DNA of 64,000 nucleotides from Acinetobacter corruptisaponis (GTDB lineage: Bacteria; Pseudomonadota; Gammaproteobacteria; Pseudomonadales; Moraxellaceae). Position 1 is the first letter of the stretch, and each line of letters starts with the position of its first letter. Both the position numbers and the translations under genes were made by a program. Below are positions 53,497 through 62,596 of the stretch, piece by piece. The stretch is from positions 2,475,962 to 2,539,961 of the forward strand of contig NZ_CP125669.1 in assembly GCF_030053775.1 (NCBI RefSeq). The letters run 5' to 3'. The notes beneath the pieces were generated by a model that was not told where the DNA came from, ran no database searches, and saw nothing but the letters and a program-made list of their open reading frames with translations.

Positions 53497-53586
53497 TGGC
53501 GGTGAGAGAGGGATTCGAACCCTCGATACGCGCAAACGTATACACACTTTCCAGGCGTGCTCCTTCAGCCACTCGGACACCTCACC
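53497..53586 (-). tRNA. tRNA-Ser(GGA)
   Basis: The minus strand gives a 90-nt serine tRNA with a long variable arm: GGTGAGGTGTCCGAGTGGC at the 5' end, anticodon GGA in the loop of GCCTGGAAAG, a GTTCGAATCC T arm and an encoded CCA. The 3' end faces the integrase stub. Confidence 0.97.
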
Positions 53587-53706
53587 AAGGTGTGCGATAG
53601 TAACCAAAAAAAAGCGAGCTGCCAAGTTGTTACAGCATAGATTTGCAGAAAAACTTTTTGGCTAGTGATAATATTGCGCTATAACGCTCTATATTGAAGA
53701 CAATAT

Positions 53707-55587
53707 ATGCAAAGTACTGCAAAAAAAGCCGCATTGCCTGCGATGACGCTGGCAGCCTTAGGGGTCGTATTTGGAGATATTGGAACGAGTCCGCTTTATG
53801 CAATACGGCAATGTTTTGTTACAGGGCATGTTGCGATTAATGAATCCACCATTCTGGGAATCCTCTCCCTGATCTTCTGGTGCATGAACCTCACCATTAG
53901 CTTCAAGTATGTATCGATGATTATGCGTGCGGACAACAATGGTGAGGGCGGGATCATGTCGCTCCTGGCACTGAATCTACGCTCAACGGTATTTACCGAT
54001 AAAAATAAGATATTTCTGATTGCACTCGGCTTTATTGGCGCATCACTGTTTTTTGGCGATGGCATTATCACCCCAGCAATTTCTGTCCTGTCTGCTATTG
54101 AAGGCCTAAGTTTGGTCACACCAGCTTTGGACCAATGGCTGGTGCCGATTGCACTGGGCATTTTAACCGCCTTGTTTCTGGTTCAGCGTCACGGAACTGC
54201 CACCATGGGCAAGTTCTTCGGGCCTATCACGCTGTTGTGGTTTGTTTCCATTGGTCTGATTGGGCTATGGAGCATCATCCAGACCCCTTATGTGCTGATG
54301 ATGGTCAATCCCTATTGGGCGATTCATTTTGTGGTTGACCAGCCTGTGATTGCGTTCATTACCATGGGCGCGGTGATCCTGACCATGACAGGGGGCGAGG
54401 CACTATATGCCGATATGGGCCATTTTGGGCGTTTGCCGATTAAACTGGCCTGGTTTATTGTGGTGTTGCCTTGTTTATTGCTGAATTATGCAGGACAGGG
54501 TGCTTTGCTGTTACGCGACATCAAGGCCATTGAAAACCCATTTTATTTACTGGTGCCCGAATGGGCGTTATTCCCAATGATTGGGCTGGCAACTGCGGCA
54601 GCGGTCATTGCTTCACAGGCGGTGATTACAGGCGTATTTTCCATGGCGAATCAGGCAATGCAACTACGTTATTTGCCCCGTTTGGCGGTTTACCATACTT
54701 CGGATGTAGAGCAAGGACAGATTTATTTACCTTTTATTAATTGGGTACTTTATATCTCAGTGGTGATTTTGATTTTACTGTTTGAAAGCAGTGCGGAACT
54801 GGCCAGCGCCTATGGTGTTGCAGTGACCATGACCATGCTGTGCGGTACTATCCTGATCTCCACCCTGGCCTATGGTGTATGGCGTTGGCCGTTCTGGAAA
54901 GTGGCGATATTCGCAGTGCCTTTCCTAATCATTGACCTGGTTTTTGTGGGTTCAACCTCATTAAAAATTCTCTCAGGTGGATGGGTGCCAATCCTGATTG
55001 GCGTGGTGGTGTACACGATATTGATGACCTGGAAACGTGGACGGGAAATTGTATATACCCGTATGGAAACCAATGCCTTGCCGATTGAGTTATTCATTAA
55101 AAGTATTGGTATGAGTAAGGAAACCCATTTTGTACCAGGTGAGGCGATTTTCCTGACTGGTACGCCAAACATTGTTCCCCATGCCATGCTGCATAACATC
55201 AAGCACAACAAGGTGCTGCATGAACGTAATGTGATGGTGACAGTGTATACCCAGGACATTCCCTATGTGGAGGCAGAGGATCGTTTAAAGGTTGAAAAAC
55301 TGGATGACCATTTCTATCGCATCTTTATGTACTACGGTTTCAAGGACCAGCCAAATATTCCAAATGCACTGGAACAGGCGTATCAGCAACTTGGCTTTGA
55401 GTTTGATATGATGCAGATGAGCTTTTTTATCTCACGTGACCGCATTGTGCATACGGTGGGGGATGGTATGTCGCCATGGCGTGAGAAGCTATTTATCTCA
55501 ATGCAACGTAATACCAGCCCTGTGAGTGACTTCTATCAAATTCCGACCAACCGTGTGGTAGAACTGGGTAGCCAGATCGAGATCTAG
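53707..55587 (+). CDS. kup: Potassium transporter Kup
   Basis: A 626-residue KUP-family K+/H+ symporter with about 12 membrane helices and a soluble C-terminal part (about 460-626). The opening [19 protein letters not shown] is the family signature, with [41 protein letters not shown] and EYGVPVVATMT-type helices (here [16 protein letters not shown]). It takes up potassium across the inner membrane. The gene starts at ATG 53707, is monocistronic, and is followed by a terminator. Confidence 0.97.
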   Translation: MQSTAKKAALPAMTLAALGVVFGDIGTSPLYAIRQCFVTGHVAINESTILGILSLIFWCMNLTISFKYVSMIMRADNNGEGGIMSLLALNLRSTVFTDKNKIFLIALGFIGASLFFGDGIITPAISVLSAIEGLSLVTPALDQWLVPIALGILTALFLVQRHGTATMGKFFGPITLLWFVSIGLIGLWSIIQTPYVLMMVNPYWAIHFVVDQPVIAFITMGAVILTMTGGEALYADMGHFGRLPIKLAWFIVVLPCLLLNYAGQGALLLRDIKAIENPFYLLVPEWALFPMIGLATAAAVIASQAVITGVFSMANQAMQLRYLPRLAVYHTSDVEQGQIYLPFINWVLYISVVILILLFESSAELASAYGVAVTMTMLCGTILISTLAYGVWRWPFWKVAIFAVPFLIIDLVFVGSTSLKILSGGWVPILIGVVVYTILMTWKRGREIVYTRMETNALPIELFIKSIGMSKETHFVPGEAIFLTGTPNIVPHAMLHNIKHNKVLHERNVMVTVYTQDIPYVEAEDRLKVEKLDDHFYRIFMYYGFKDQPNIPNALEQAYQQLGFEFDMMQMSFFISRDRIVHTVGDGMSPWREKLFISMQRNTSPVSDFYQIPTNRVVELGSQIEI

Positions 55588-55606
55588 TGAAAATACAAAT
55601 AAAAAT

Positions 55607-55628
55607 GGCACTTTCGAGTGCCTTTTTT
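55607..55628 (+). terminator. Terminator of kup
   Basis: GGCACT (55607-55612), loop TTCG, AGTGCC (55617-55622), followed by six T. Confidence 0.9.
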
Positions 55629-55747
55629 ATTGCCTGCTGATCAAGTGAACAGTTTTGCGACATAAAGTGTCGTTCTAGGCGGTAGCGCAATATACAGCAT
55701 GCTCCTGAATTGTTAAGCTTCGCGTTCATGTTGATCTTGATGTGGTT

Positions 55748-56821
55748 ATGGCAAAGAAACCAAGCAAAAAGGCTAAAACTCAAGCTAATTTTTTAAGCCA
55801 GAATATTGGAAAAATTGTTCTTGCTTTGATCGCAACAGGCAGTTTCGCAATTGCATTTGGTAATGAAAAAATTTCTAAATTAATTCCTTTGCCATCGAGT
55901 CATGGGGCTTGTTTAGAACAATTTTATCGAGATGTTCCTCCTTTACTTACAAAAGAAAGTCTAAAAAAAGATAGTTATGCGCTGTGCTTTAATGACTTTA
56001 ACGTGATGTATTCGGGGGTCTCTAAAACCCCGTTGTGGTCGGCCGAGTATCTGACACCTGAACGTTTAAGCATCAAGATCAAGCGTGAAGACAATTTCCA
56101 TGAGGAAACACGGGTGCAACAGGCGCATCGTGCATTGCTGACAGACTACCGTGGTTCAGGCTATGACCGTGGGCACATGGCGCCAAATGGCGATATGAAT
56201 AACACCGCTGCACAATATGATAGTTTCTCTTTAGCTAATATGGTGCCACAGGCCCCTAAAAATAATCAGGAAGTCTGGCGTAAGCTGGAGGAGGCCGTGC
56301 GCGCGATTGTGACCAAACAGCATAGGGATGCCTATATTGTCACAGGTCCCGTGTTTGAGGGAAAGCGGCTCAAAACCATTGGGAATGGCGTGATTGTGCC
56401 AACGGCCGTGTATAAGGCGGTGTATCTGCCCAAACAGGGGATTAGCGGTGCCTATTATGCACCTAACAATGATTCACAGCAGGTCAGGGTCGTCAGTATC
56501 TGTTATCTGGAAGAGAAGCTGGGGGTTAATTTATTCCCGCAACTGACCGAGCAGCAGAAGCGCAACATCTATCAGTTACCGTTGAGCGCAGCTCAGGTGA
56601 AAGCCAGCCAAGACATTAAATATATGCGTTGGGATGCGGAAAGCCAGTGTGCGGAAGAAGCCGATACCGCCAGCATTCAGGCTCAACAAAAGCAGTTTGC
56701 TTCAGGACAGTCCCAGACTGCTGAAAGTAAGTTGCCACAGATTGATGAGGAAACCAAGCAGGCCCTCATCAAGCAGTTGGTTGATGCGATGGTGCAGTAT
56801 TTTTTACAATTGTTGAGATAA
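55748..56821 (+). CDS. DNA/RNA non-specific endonuclease (DRGH family), membrane-anchored
   Basis: A 357-residue protein. An N-terminal hydrophobic segment (about 22-40) is a signal anchor. The beta-beta-alpha-metal active site is YDRGHMAPNGDM (about 140-151), and the asparagine of the SLANMVPQAPKNNQEVW block (about 166-182) is the other family feature. Enzymes of this group cut DNA and RNA without sequence preference and are usually exported. The C-terminal 60 residues are glutamine-rich and probably disordered. ATG 55748 is preferred over the GTG two codons earlier. Confidence 0.9.
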   Translation: MAKKPSKKAKTQANFLSQNIGKIVLALIATGSFAIAFGNEKISKLIPLPSSHGACLEQFYRDVPPLLTKESLKKDSYALCFNDFNVMYSGVSKTPLWSAEYLTPERLSIKIKREDNFHEETRVQQAHRALLTDYRGSGYDRGHMAPNGDMNNTAAQYDSFSLANMVPQAPKNNQEVWRKLEEAVRAIVTKQHRDAYIVTGPVFEGKRLKTIGNGVIVPTAVYKAVYLPKQGISGAYYAPNNDSQQVRVVSICYLEEKLGVNLFPQLTEQQKRNIYQLPLSAAQVKASQDIKYMRWDAESQCAEEADTASIQAQQKQFASGQSQTAESKLPQIDEETKQALIKQLVDAMVQYFLQLLR

Positions 56822-56892
56822 TGTAGGGCCTATTGAAAATTATCAGGGTTTGGCTCACTGTGATGAAAAGAGAATAACAATGAGGGAACGAG

Positions 56893-57135
56893 ATGTTTAA
56901 GCCTTTTGTGGATGGAAATGAGTCTTCGGCAATCTATGACCTGACGCTGGAAAATCAGGTCGATTGTGTCAGTCTATATGGAAACCTACAGATCACTAAA
57001 GATCAGGTTGGTTTACAGGCTGCCAGAAAGTTGCAGGCCTTTATGAATGAGGTGGTGACAGCCCTGGAGCAGGAAAATCTCCCTGATAAAATTCAGCGCC
57101 CACCTGAACAGGAAATCGAAAATCCATTTCTATAA
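56893..57135 (+). CDS. Small acidic protein of unknown function
   Basis: An 80-residue protein beginning MFKPFVDGNESSAIYDLTLENQ, with a helix in residues about 38-60 (QAARKLQAFMNEVVTALEQE) and a charged proline-rich tail. A GAGGGAACGAG ribosome-binding region precedes the ATG. It lies 70 bp behind the endonuclease and could be co-transcribed. It looks like a small conserved Acinetobacter protein, but I assign no function. Confidence 0.7.
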   Translation: MFKPFVDGNESSAIYDLTLENQVDCVSLYGNLQITKDQVGLQAARKLQAFMNEVVTALEQENLPDKIQRPPEQEIENPFL

Positions 57136-57174
57136 AAAATGCTTTAAGAAACCATCGTTTCCTTATCAATTTGA

Positions 57175-58182
57175 TTAAGAACTATAAATGGTATTGTTCT
57201 TTCGCCACTGTTGTGGAGTTAAACCAGTCCAAATTTTAAATGCACGTTGAAAAGCACTTTGTTCCGAATAGCAAAGTAGCAAGGCAATTTCTTGTAGGCT
57301 CAAATGCGGATCTTTTAAATATTCCGTTGCGAGCATAAAACGTACTTGTTGCACACGTTCTTGAAAGGTGGTGTTTTGCTGTTGTAAGTGGCGTTGTAAT
57401 TGTCTTACCGATAATCCTAATTTTTCTGCAATAAAATCGATTTGATATTGATTTTTTTGTAATCCAGTCAAAATTGCATGTTGTAGACGTTGATCGAGTT
57501 GAGTGGAATTGGGAAGCTTATCCAATAAAGCTTGAGCTTGTTGTAGCAACAATTGCTGTAAAGTGTGATCGCCTGTTCGAAGTGGCTTAAAGGCTTCGGT
57601 AACAGGTAGAAGTAGCTGAGTTTTAGGCTGATCAAAACGGACTTTACAACGGAAATACTGCTCATAAACCATAATGTTTTTCGGTGCGGTATTCACAAAA
57701 TGCACTTCGTGTAGATTGAGATCTTCACCTGACAGAAATAACTTATGGAATTGCACCATCAGCGCAATTGCAATTTCATCTGTTAATTGGGTTGGGTTGG
57801 GTTCTGGAGCTTCCCAGCGGATTGATGCGTAGGGTGGGTTAAATTCAACGACGAGAGGGCTACCATCATAAATTAAGCGATGAAAATCATGATAACGCGC
57901 CAATGCTTCGCCCAAGTTTTCACATGACAGTGCGAGATAAGCAATAATTCCTAAATGTTTAGGTTGTACGTGCTCTGCAATTTCTAAGCCTAAACCTGTC
58001 TTGGGATTTAAACGATTAAGATCTTCAAGTAAGTCACGCCAAATGACGTAATCAAAACGTTCAAGATTTTGGACTTGTTGTAATTGCTCAGGAATTTCAA
58101 TATTTTTTGTTTCGCAATAAGCCTTTAATAAATGCCCTAATCCGCCATAAACAGAGCCTGTATAATTCTTGAGTTGAGACAT
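57175..58182 (-). CDS. AraC-family transcriptional regulator
   Basis: A 335-residue regulator. The N-terminal part (1-220) is an Arabinose_bd-type ligand-binding domain (GLGLEIAEHVQPKHLGIIAYLALSCENLGEALARYHDFHRL). The C-terminal about 100 residues contain two helix-turn-helix units: IAEKLGLSVRQLQRHLQQQNTTFQERV, and the LSLQEIALLLCYSEQSAFQRAFKIWTGLTPQQWRK signature. It is divergent from the fatty-acid-hydroxylase-like gene, with 117 bp between the starts, and may control it. The inducer is unknown. Confidence 0.9.
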   Translation of the reverse strand: MSQLKNYTGSVYGGLGHLLKAYCETKNIEIPEQLQQVQNLERFDYVIWRDLLEDLNRLNPKTGLGLEIAEHVQPKHLGIIAYLALSCENLGEALARYHDFHRLIYDGSPLVVEFNPPYASIRWEAPEPNPTQLTDEIAIALMVQFHKLFLSGEDLNLHEVHFVNTAPKNIMVYEQYFRCKVRFDQPKTQLLLPVTEAFKPLRTGDHTLQQLLLQQAQALLDKLPNSTQLDQRLQHAILTGLQKNQYQIDFIAEKLGLSVRQLQRHLQQQNTTFQERVQQVRFMLATEYLKDPHLSLQEIALLLCYSEQSAFQRAFKIWTGLTPQQWRKNNTIYSS

Positions 58183-58299
58183 CCTGTCTGTTCCCCAGTT
58201 TGTCGTGTTTTGTCAATACAAATATAGCGCATCGTCAATACTTCGCCTACAAAAATTTATATCTTTAATAAAAATAAGGAAACATTGGGAGACTACTGC

Positions 58300-58944
58300 A
58301 TGTTAAAGGGTTTTGTTGCAGGTTTGGTGATTGCAAACGGTTATGAATGGTTTGCCCATAAATATCTACTGCATGGGGTTCACCGTAAAGGCAAGCCACG
58401 TTTCAGCCCAACGCCAAAACAGATGGAATCGCACTGGGCACACCACCGTGAAGTGCGCAAGCAGGGCTTTTCTGATGATTGTTATGTCGAGGGTCTGGAC
58501 AACTGGCGTACGCGCAATGAGTTAATGTCACTTGCTGTAGCCGCAGGTGTGTTAAGTGTTGTGTTCTATCCTTTTTCAAAAGGCATGGCGCTTGCAGCGA
58601 TTTATAGTGCGGGGAATTATTATTATGTTCATCGCCGTGCCCATCTTGAGCCTGATTGGGCGAAGCGTACCATTCCTTGGCATTACGATCATCATATGAA
58701 TTCGAATCAAGATGCGAATTGGTGTGTAACGCGACCATGGTTTGACTACATTATGGGAACCCGTGTGGTGTCATCGGCGGACTTAAAGGAGGCCAATCCA
58801 CTTGGTCTGCCATTGCCACAGTCTGTTTCCAGAGCTTTGGGTAACGCAATCGAATCGGTTTTTCCTGCAAAGTGGGTGGAGCATAAGCCAAAACTGGTGC
58901 AGCCTGTTGTAGTTGAGGAAGAACAAACAGAATCGGAGGCTTAA
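58300..58944 (+). CDS. Fatty-acid-hydroxylase / sterol-desaturase-like membrane protein
   Basis: A 214-residue di-iron membrane protein. Histidine clusters of the superfamily are visible: HKYLLHG (about 16-22), HWAHHR (about 43-48), HRRAHLEP (about 110-117) and HYDHHMN (about 127-133). Two hydrophobic segments lie between (about 70-105). Such enzymes hydroxylate or desaturate lipids using O2. ATG 58300 is used because GGGAGA lies seven bases upstream; an earlier TTG is rejected. The divergent AraC-type gene may regulate it. Confidence 0.82.
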   Translation: MLKGFVAGLVIANGYEWFAHKYLLHGVHRKGKPRFSPTPKQMESHWAHHREVRKQGFSDDCYVEGLDNWRTRNELMSLAVAAGVLSVVFYPFSKGMALAAIYSAGNYYYVHRRAHLEPDWAKRTIPWHYDHHMNSNQDANWCVTRPWFDYIMGTRVVSSADLKEANPLGLPLPQSVSRALGNAIESVFPAKWVEHKPKLVQPVVVEEEQTESEA

Positions 58945-59162
58945 CAGCAGATCGGCAAGTGCGAAAGAGACGTTGCCATTTTGACAATTTACGACCCCAG
59001 AACATGATTCCTTGTCGTGAATTGTCAATAAAATCTGATTTTAATGTCAATATTTTTGTGCATTATCCTACTATCTTAGCTCAAGCATTGAAGATGCTCA
59101 GAATTTAATCAAAGTGACTATATTTTTTCTTACCCTCTAGCGTTGAATAAACGCATTTTTCC

Positions 59163-59190
59163 ATACCTTGCTTATGCAAGGTATTTTTTT
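59163..59190 (+). terminator. Rho-independent terminator
   Basis: A 9-bp perfect stem with loop TTAT and a seven-T tail, rightward only. Confidence 0.85.
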
Positions 59191-59192
59191 GC

Positions 59193-59324
59193 CTACTCGT
59201 TTTGCAGGCTTAAACCTGTGAGCAGGTAACGCCCATCACTATCTTTAAATTTTGGTGAATATTGAAAACAGAAAAAACATGCAACCTGCAAAAGTAAAAA
59301 TAACAGTCCAGAGTAAAGTGTCAT
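59193..59324 (-). CDS. Possible 43-residue single-span membrane protein
   Basis: The ORF starts MTLYSGLLFLLLQVACFFCFQYSPKF and ends SLQNE. A single hydrophobic helix fills the first 20 residues and the rest is charged. It lies 64 bp behind hisF on the same strand. No strong ribosome-binding site is seen. It may be a real small protein or a chance frame. Confidence 0.35.
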   Translation of the reverse strand: MTLYSGLLFLLLQVACFFCFQYSPKFKDSDGRYLLTGLSLQNE

Positions 59325-59388
59325 ACATATTTTTATTCTTTTAAAAATTAAGGCGTAACCGAAAACCCAGCTACGCCTGTGATGTGGC

Positions 59389-60147
59389 TTATAAACGCAT
59401 TTCAATGCCTTGCTCAGCCAGATATTGTTTGGCTTCTGGAATGGTGTGCTGACCAAAGTGGAAAATCGAGGCAGCCAGAACCGCATCCGCACCACCCTTT
59501 AAGATTCCATCCGCTAAATGCTGTAGGTTTCCGACACCGCCTGAAGCAATGGTTGGAATGCTGACACGATCATTGATTTGACGCATTAAGGCGATGTCAT
59601 AACCTGCTTTGGTTCCATCGGCATCCATACTGGTTACCAGCAGTTCACCAGCGCCGAAGTCCGCCATTTTGACAGCCCATTCAATCGCATCAATCCCAGT
59701 CGGTTTACGACCGCCGTGGGTAAAGATTTCCCACTTATTCTCACCTGTTTTTTTTGCATCAATGGCAACCACGATACATTGTGCGCCAAAACGCTGTGAG
59801 GCTTCCTGCACAAACTCAGGGGTAAACACCGCAGCCGAGTTGATGCTAACCTTGTCGGCACCTGCGTTCAGTAGTAAACGGATGTCCTCAACCTTACGCA
59901 CGCCACCCCCCACAGTTAAAGGCACGAACACGCTTTCAGCCATACGTTCTACCGTACGGTAAGTCGTATCGCGTCCATGATGGGTAGCGGTAATATCTAA
60001 AAAGGTAATTTCATCGGCGCCTTGTTCGTTGTAGCGACGCGCAACCTCAACAGGGTCACCTGCGTCACGAATATCAAGGAATTGAACGCCTTTAACAACT
60101 CGGCCATTATCAACATCCAAGCAAGGGATAATACGTTTTGCGAGCAT
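59389..60147 (-). CDS. hisF: Imidazole glycerol phosphate synthase cyclase subunit
   Basis: A 252-residue TIM barrel. HisF uses ammonia from HisH to cyclise PRFAR to imidazole glycerol phosphate and AICAR in histidine synthesis. The start [22 protein letters not shown] (with the catalytic aspartate near residue 11) and the [12 protein letters not shown] and [10 protein letters not shown] phosphate-binding loops are intact. The ATG at 60147 is the family start; the upstream extension to 60159 is rejected. It is leftward and separated from hisA, which lies at the window's right edge. Confidence 0.97.
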   Translation of the reverse strand: MLAKRIIPCLDVDNGRVVKGVQFLDIRDAGDPVEVARRYNEQGADEITFLDITATHHGRDTTYRTVERMAESVFVPLTVGGGVRKVEDIRLLLNAGADKVSINSAAVFTPEFVQEASQRFGAQCIVVAIDAKKTGENKWEIFTHGGRKPTGIDAIEWAVKMADFGAGELLVTSMDADGTKAGYDIALMRQINDRVSIPTIASGGVGNLQHLADGILKGGADAVLAASIFHFGQHTIPEAKQYLAEQGIEMRL

Positions 60148-60258
60148 AAAATTTTCCAAAAAATCGCCAAGAGAGAAAGGAGACCGACTCTGGTGCTACA
60201 CCTTCATGGAGGGAACGGGTATTCTATCAAAATCAGAGTGATATTTTGCAGGTTTTCC

Positions 60259-61215
60259 ATGTCGGTTTATACCCCGTTGAGTTTAGAGGAAGTGCAGGCA
60301 TTTGCCGAGCCTTATGGTTTGGCGGTGATTGACCTGATTCCAATCCAGGGCGGTATTCAAAACACCAACTTTTTTTTGGTGGATCATACACAGAAACAGT
60401 ATGTTTTAACGGTTTTTGAGGAACTGGATGCCGAGGGGGCGGGGGAACTGGTGCCTGTGCTGGACTGTTTGGGGCAGGCAGGCGTACCTGTCGCGGTGCC
60501 GTTGAAACATCACGGTCAGGCTATCCATAGCATTGCAGGCAAACCTGCCCAGATTGCGCCACGCTTAATGGGTGAGCATCCTGAGCAGGCCAGCATTGAG
60601 CAGGTGCAGGCGATTGCGCAGGCGCAGGCCAAACTGCATCTGGCCTTGCAGGATTTTCCATTACAACGTGATTTTAATCGCAATCATGCCTATTGGTCAG
60701 AGGTTGCCAGCCAACTACGCTCCAAGATGCCCCTAGCAGACCAACAACTTTTAGATCAGGTATTTCAGCTATTTGAGGTGATTAGTCAGGAATATCCAGA
60801 TCGGCCAACAGGCTTTATTCACTCAGATTTATTTCGGGATAACACCCTGTTTGAGGGCAGTCAACTCAACGGTATCCTCGATTTTTATGAGCTCAACCAA
60901 GATGAATGGCTGTTTGATATTGCCATTAGCATCAATGATTTCTGTACCAGTTATCCGCAGGCACATTTGGATATGGAAAAAGCAGAGACATTCCTCACCG
61001 CCTATCAACAAGTGCGCCCACTGACACAAGATGAGTTAGCTTGTTTAGATATTTTCTTAGCAATGGCGGCCTGCCGTTTTTGGTGTATGCGTTTGCAGGT
61101 CGCACAGAAGAATGCTGAGCAGGGGCGCACAGGGGAGGATATTTTGCAAAAAGACCCGATAGAAATGCGTATGATGCTACAAGACCGTTTACAACAAGTG
61201 TTAGGTTTAGGATAG
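60259..61215 (+). CDS. thrB: Homoserine kinase
   Basis: A 318-residue aminoglycoside-kinase-fold homoserine kinase (the ThrB type of Acinetobacter and Pseudomonas), which phosphorylates homoserine in threonine synthesis. Kinase features are IQGGIQNTNFFL near residues 28-39, the catalytic loop FIHSDLFRDNTLFEG (about 188-202) and the DFYELNQDEWLFDIAISINDFC metal-binding block. An upstream frame to 60022 overlaps hisF and is rejected; the ATG at 60259 matches the family start. It is followed 4 bp later by the next gene. Confidence 0.92.
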   Translation: MSVYTPLSLEEVQAFAEPYGLAVIDLIPIQGGIQNTNFFLVDHTQKQYVLTVFEELDAEGAGELVPVLDCLGQAGVPVAVPLKHHGQAIHSIAGKPAQIAPRLMGEHPEQASIEQVQAIAQAQAKLHLALQDFPLQRDFNRNHAYWSEVASQLRSKMPLADQQLLDQVFQLFEVISQEYPDRPTGFIHSDLFRDNTLFEGSQLNGILDFYELNQDEWLFDIAISINDFCTSYPQAHLDMEKAETFLTAYQQVRPLTQDELACLDIFLAMAACRFWCMRLQVAQKNAEQGRTGEDILQKDPIEMRMMLQDRLQQVLGLG

Positions 61216-61219
61216 GAAT

Positions 61220-61837
61220 ATGCGAGATCAAGGACGTTTGGTGGAATGGTTTGATGACAGGGGCTATGGCTTTATTCAACCCAATGATGCGCATAAGGAG
61301 CGTGTGTTTCTGCACATTAAGGACTTTGCCCGTACAGGGCCACGTCCGATTGTCGGCTGTGCGCTGGAATATACAGTGATTCTGGATGAGCGTGGTCGCT
61401 ATCGTGCCCAGCAGGTGACCTACCTGAAAGCGTCACAGGTGATTGAGCATCGGGCTGAACCAGCTCAACCAAAACAGTCTAAAGCGTGGTCACCCATGCA
61501 GATTGGTATCATCATTTATATTATCTTTATGCTGATTGCAAGTTTTAGCAGGCTGCTGCCACCCTATACGCTACTGTTTGTCAGCCTGATGAATGTCCTG
61601 AGCTATTGGCTATATGCACAGGACAAAGAGGCGGCCCAGTTGGGGAACCGCCGTATTCCAGAACAGACCTTGCATATCGTGGATTCCTTGGGGGGATGGT
61701 GTGCGGGTTGGCTTGCACAACAAAAATTGCGACATAAAACACAAAAACAACCATTTCGTAAGATTTATTTCTGTACCATAGCCTTTCATATACTGTTGAT
61801 ATGTTGGTTAATTTCGCCGCTCAATGTCTTTTATTGA
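61220..61837 (+). CDS. Cold-shock domain protein fused to a DUF1294 membrane domain
   Basis: A 205-residue protein. Residues 1-72 are a cold-shock nucleic-acid-binding domain (GRLVEWFDDRGYGFIQPNDAHKERVFLHIKDF, with RNP-like motifs). After a linker, the DUF1294 domain (about 98-200) has three or four membrane helices with YWLYAQDKEAAQLGNRRIPEQTLHIVDSLGGWCAGWLAQQ. The role is unknown, possibly stress-related. It begins 4 bp after thrB, suggesting an operon. Confidence 0.9.
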   Translation: MRDQGRLVEWFDDRGYGFIQPNDAHKERVFLHIKDFARTGPRPIVGCALEYTVILDERGRYRAQQVTYLKASQVIEHRAEPAQPKQSKAWSPMQIGIIIYIIFMLIASFSRLLPPYTLLFVSLMNVLSYWLYAQDKEAAQLGNRRIPEQTLHIVDSLGGWCAGWLAQQKLRHKTQKQPFRKIYFCTIAFHILLICWLISPLNVFY

Positions 61838-61861
61838 GGGCGTGTCTGGAGATAAATAAAA

Positions 61862-62254
61862 ATGAATTATTCCGTTGATCAAGACCCGAACCGTACTCTA
61901 ACGCTGGTTCTTTATGTGCTTTATATTATTGCAATTTTTTCTGGTGGTTTATTGGCAGTCATTGCGCTCATTATTAATTATGTCAAGCGTGGTGATGTGC
62001 GTGGCTCAATCTTTGAAAGCCACTTTACCTGGCAGATCCGTACATTCTGGTGGTATCTGGCCTGGAACATCATCGCCTTTATTCCATTTTTCTTCCTATT
62101 CTTTACAGGGGACAATGCCAATGCATTTGCTGGCGTTGCGCTCTCTGGTACGGTATTTTGTGTACTGGTGATTTTTGCTGCGTGGGTCTGGATTGTTTAT
62201 CGGGCTATTCGTGGTTTAATCGCACTGAATGATAATAAACCCATGTACCAATAA
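61862..62254 (+). CDS. Small integral membrane protein (DUF4870-like)
   Basis: A 130-residue protein with three membrane helices (about 15-40, 58-80 and 88-115). The segment GGLLAVIALIINYVKRGDVRGSIFESHFTWQIRTFWW is typical of the DUF4870-like family. The function is unknown. It follows the cold-shock gene by 24 bp, so it may be in the same transcript. Confidence 0.8.
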   Translation: MNYSVDQDPNRTLTLVLYVLYIIAIFSGGLLAVIALIINYVKRGDVRGSIFESHFTWQIRTFWWYLAWNIIAFIPFFFLFFTGDNANAFAGVALSGTVFCVLVIFAAWVWIVYRAIRGLIALNDNKPMYQ

Positions 62255-62267
62255 AATAGGATAAAGC

Positions 62268-62588
62268 ATGATTATTGAGCATGTGCATTTAAATATTAAG
62301 CCTGATCAAAGTGAGGCATTTGAGCAGGCTTTCCAGCAAGCCAAAGAGATTATCTATCCCATGCACGGCCTAAATGCCGTGCAACTGATTAAGCATATGC
62401 AGCAGCAGGATCGTTATATACTGATGATTTTCTGGGACCAGCTTGAAAACCATACCGAGGGTTTTAGGAAGTCCAGCGCCTATCAGGAGTGGAAAGCGTT
62501 GCTGCATCCATTTTATGAGCCCATGCCTACGGTGGAATATTACCAACCCTGTATGTTAATGAAAAAGAAAGAGCCATCAGCAGCATAG
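62268..62588 (+). CDS. Antibiotic biosynthesis monooxygenase-domain protein
   Basis: A 106-residue ABM-type ferredoxin-like protein (EHVHLNIKPDQSEAFEQAFQQAKEII... ILMIFWDQLENHTEGFRKSSAYQEWKALLHPFYEPMPTVEYYQ). Family members act on aromatic compounds or haem; the substrate is unknown. GGATAAAGC is a weak ribosome-binding site. It lies 13 bp behind the DUF4870-like gene. Confidence 0.85.
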   Translation: MIIEHVHLNIKPDQSEAFEQAFQQAKEIIYPMHGLNAVQLIKHMQQQDRYILMIFWDQLENHTEGFRKSSAYQEWKALLHPFYEPMPTVEYYQPCMLMKKKEPSAA

Positions 62589-62596
62589 AGCGCTTT

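Larger units (their letters stand above)
58945..59388. other. Intergenic stretch with terminator; possible small RNA or small gene
   Basis: A 444-bp gap between convergent genes. It contains a strong rightward terminator (ATACCTTGC 59163-59171, loop, GCAAGGTAT 59176-59184, seven T). Since the nearest upstream stop is about 220 bp away, the terminator may end a long 3' tail or a small RNA. A 43-residue minus-strand ORF (59193-59324) also lies here. Confidence 0.5.

Noticed and set aside
59325..59495. Upstream 57 codons of a 100-codon minus-strand ORF at 59193-59495
   Set aside because: This part overlaps the 3' end of hisF in another frame; only the last 43 codons look protein-like.
60022..60258. 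79-codon upstream extension of thrB
   Set aside because: It runs antisense inside hisF and does not match homoserine kinase; the ATG at 60259 is the family start.
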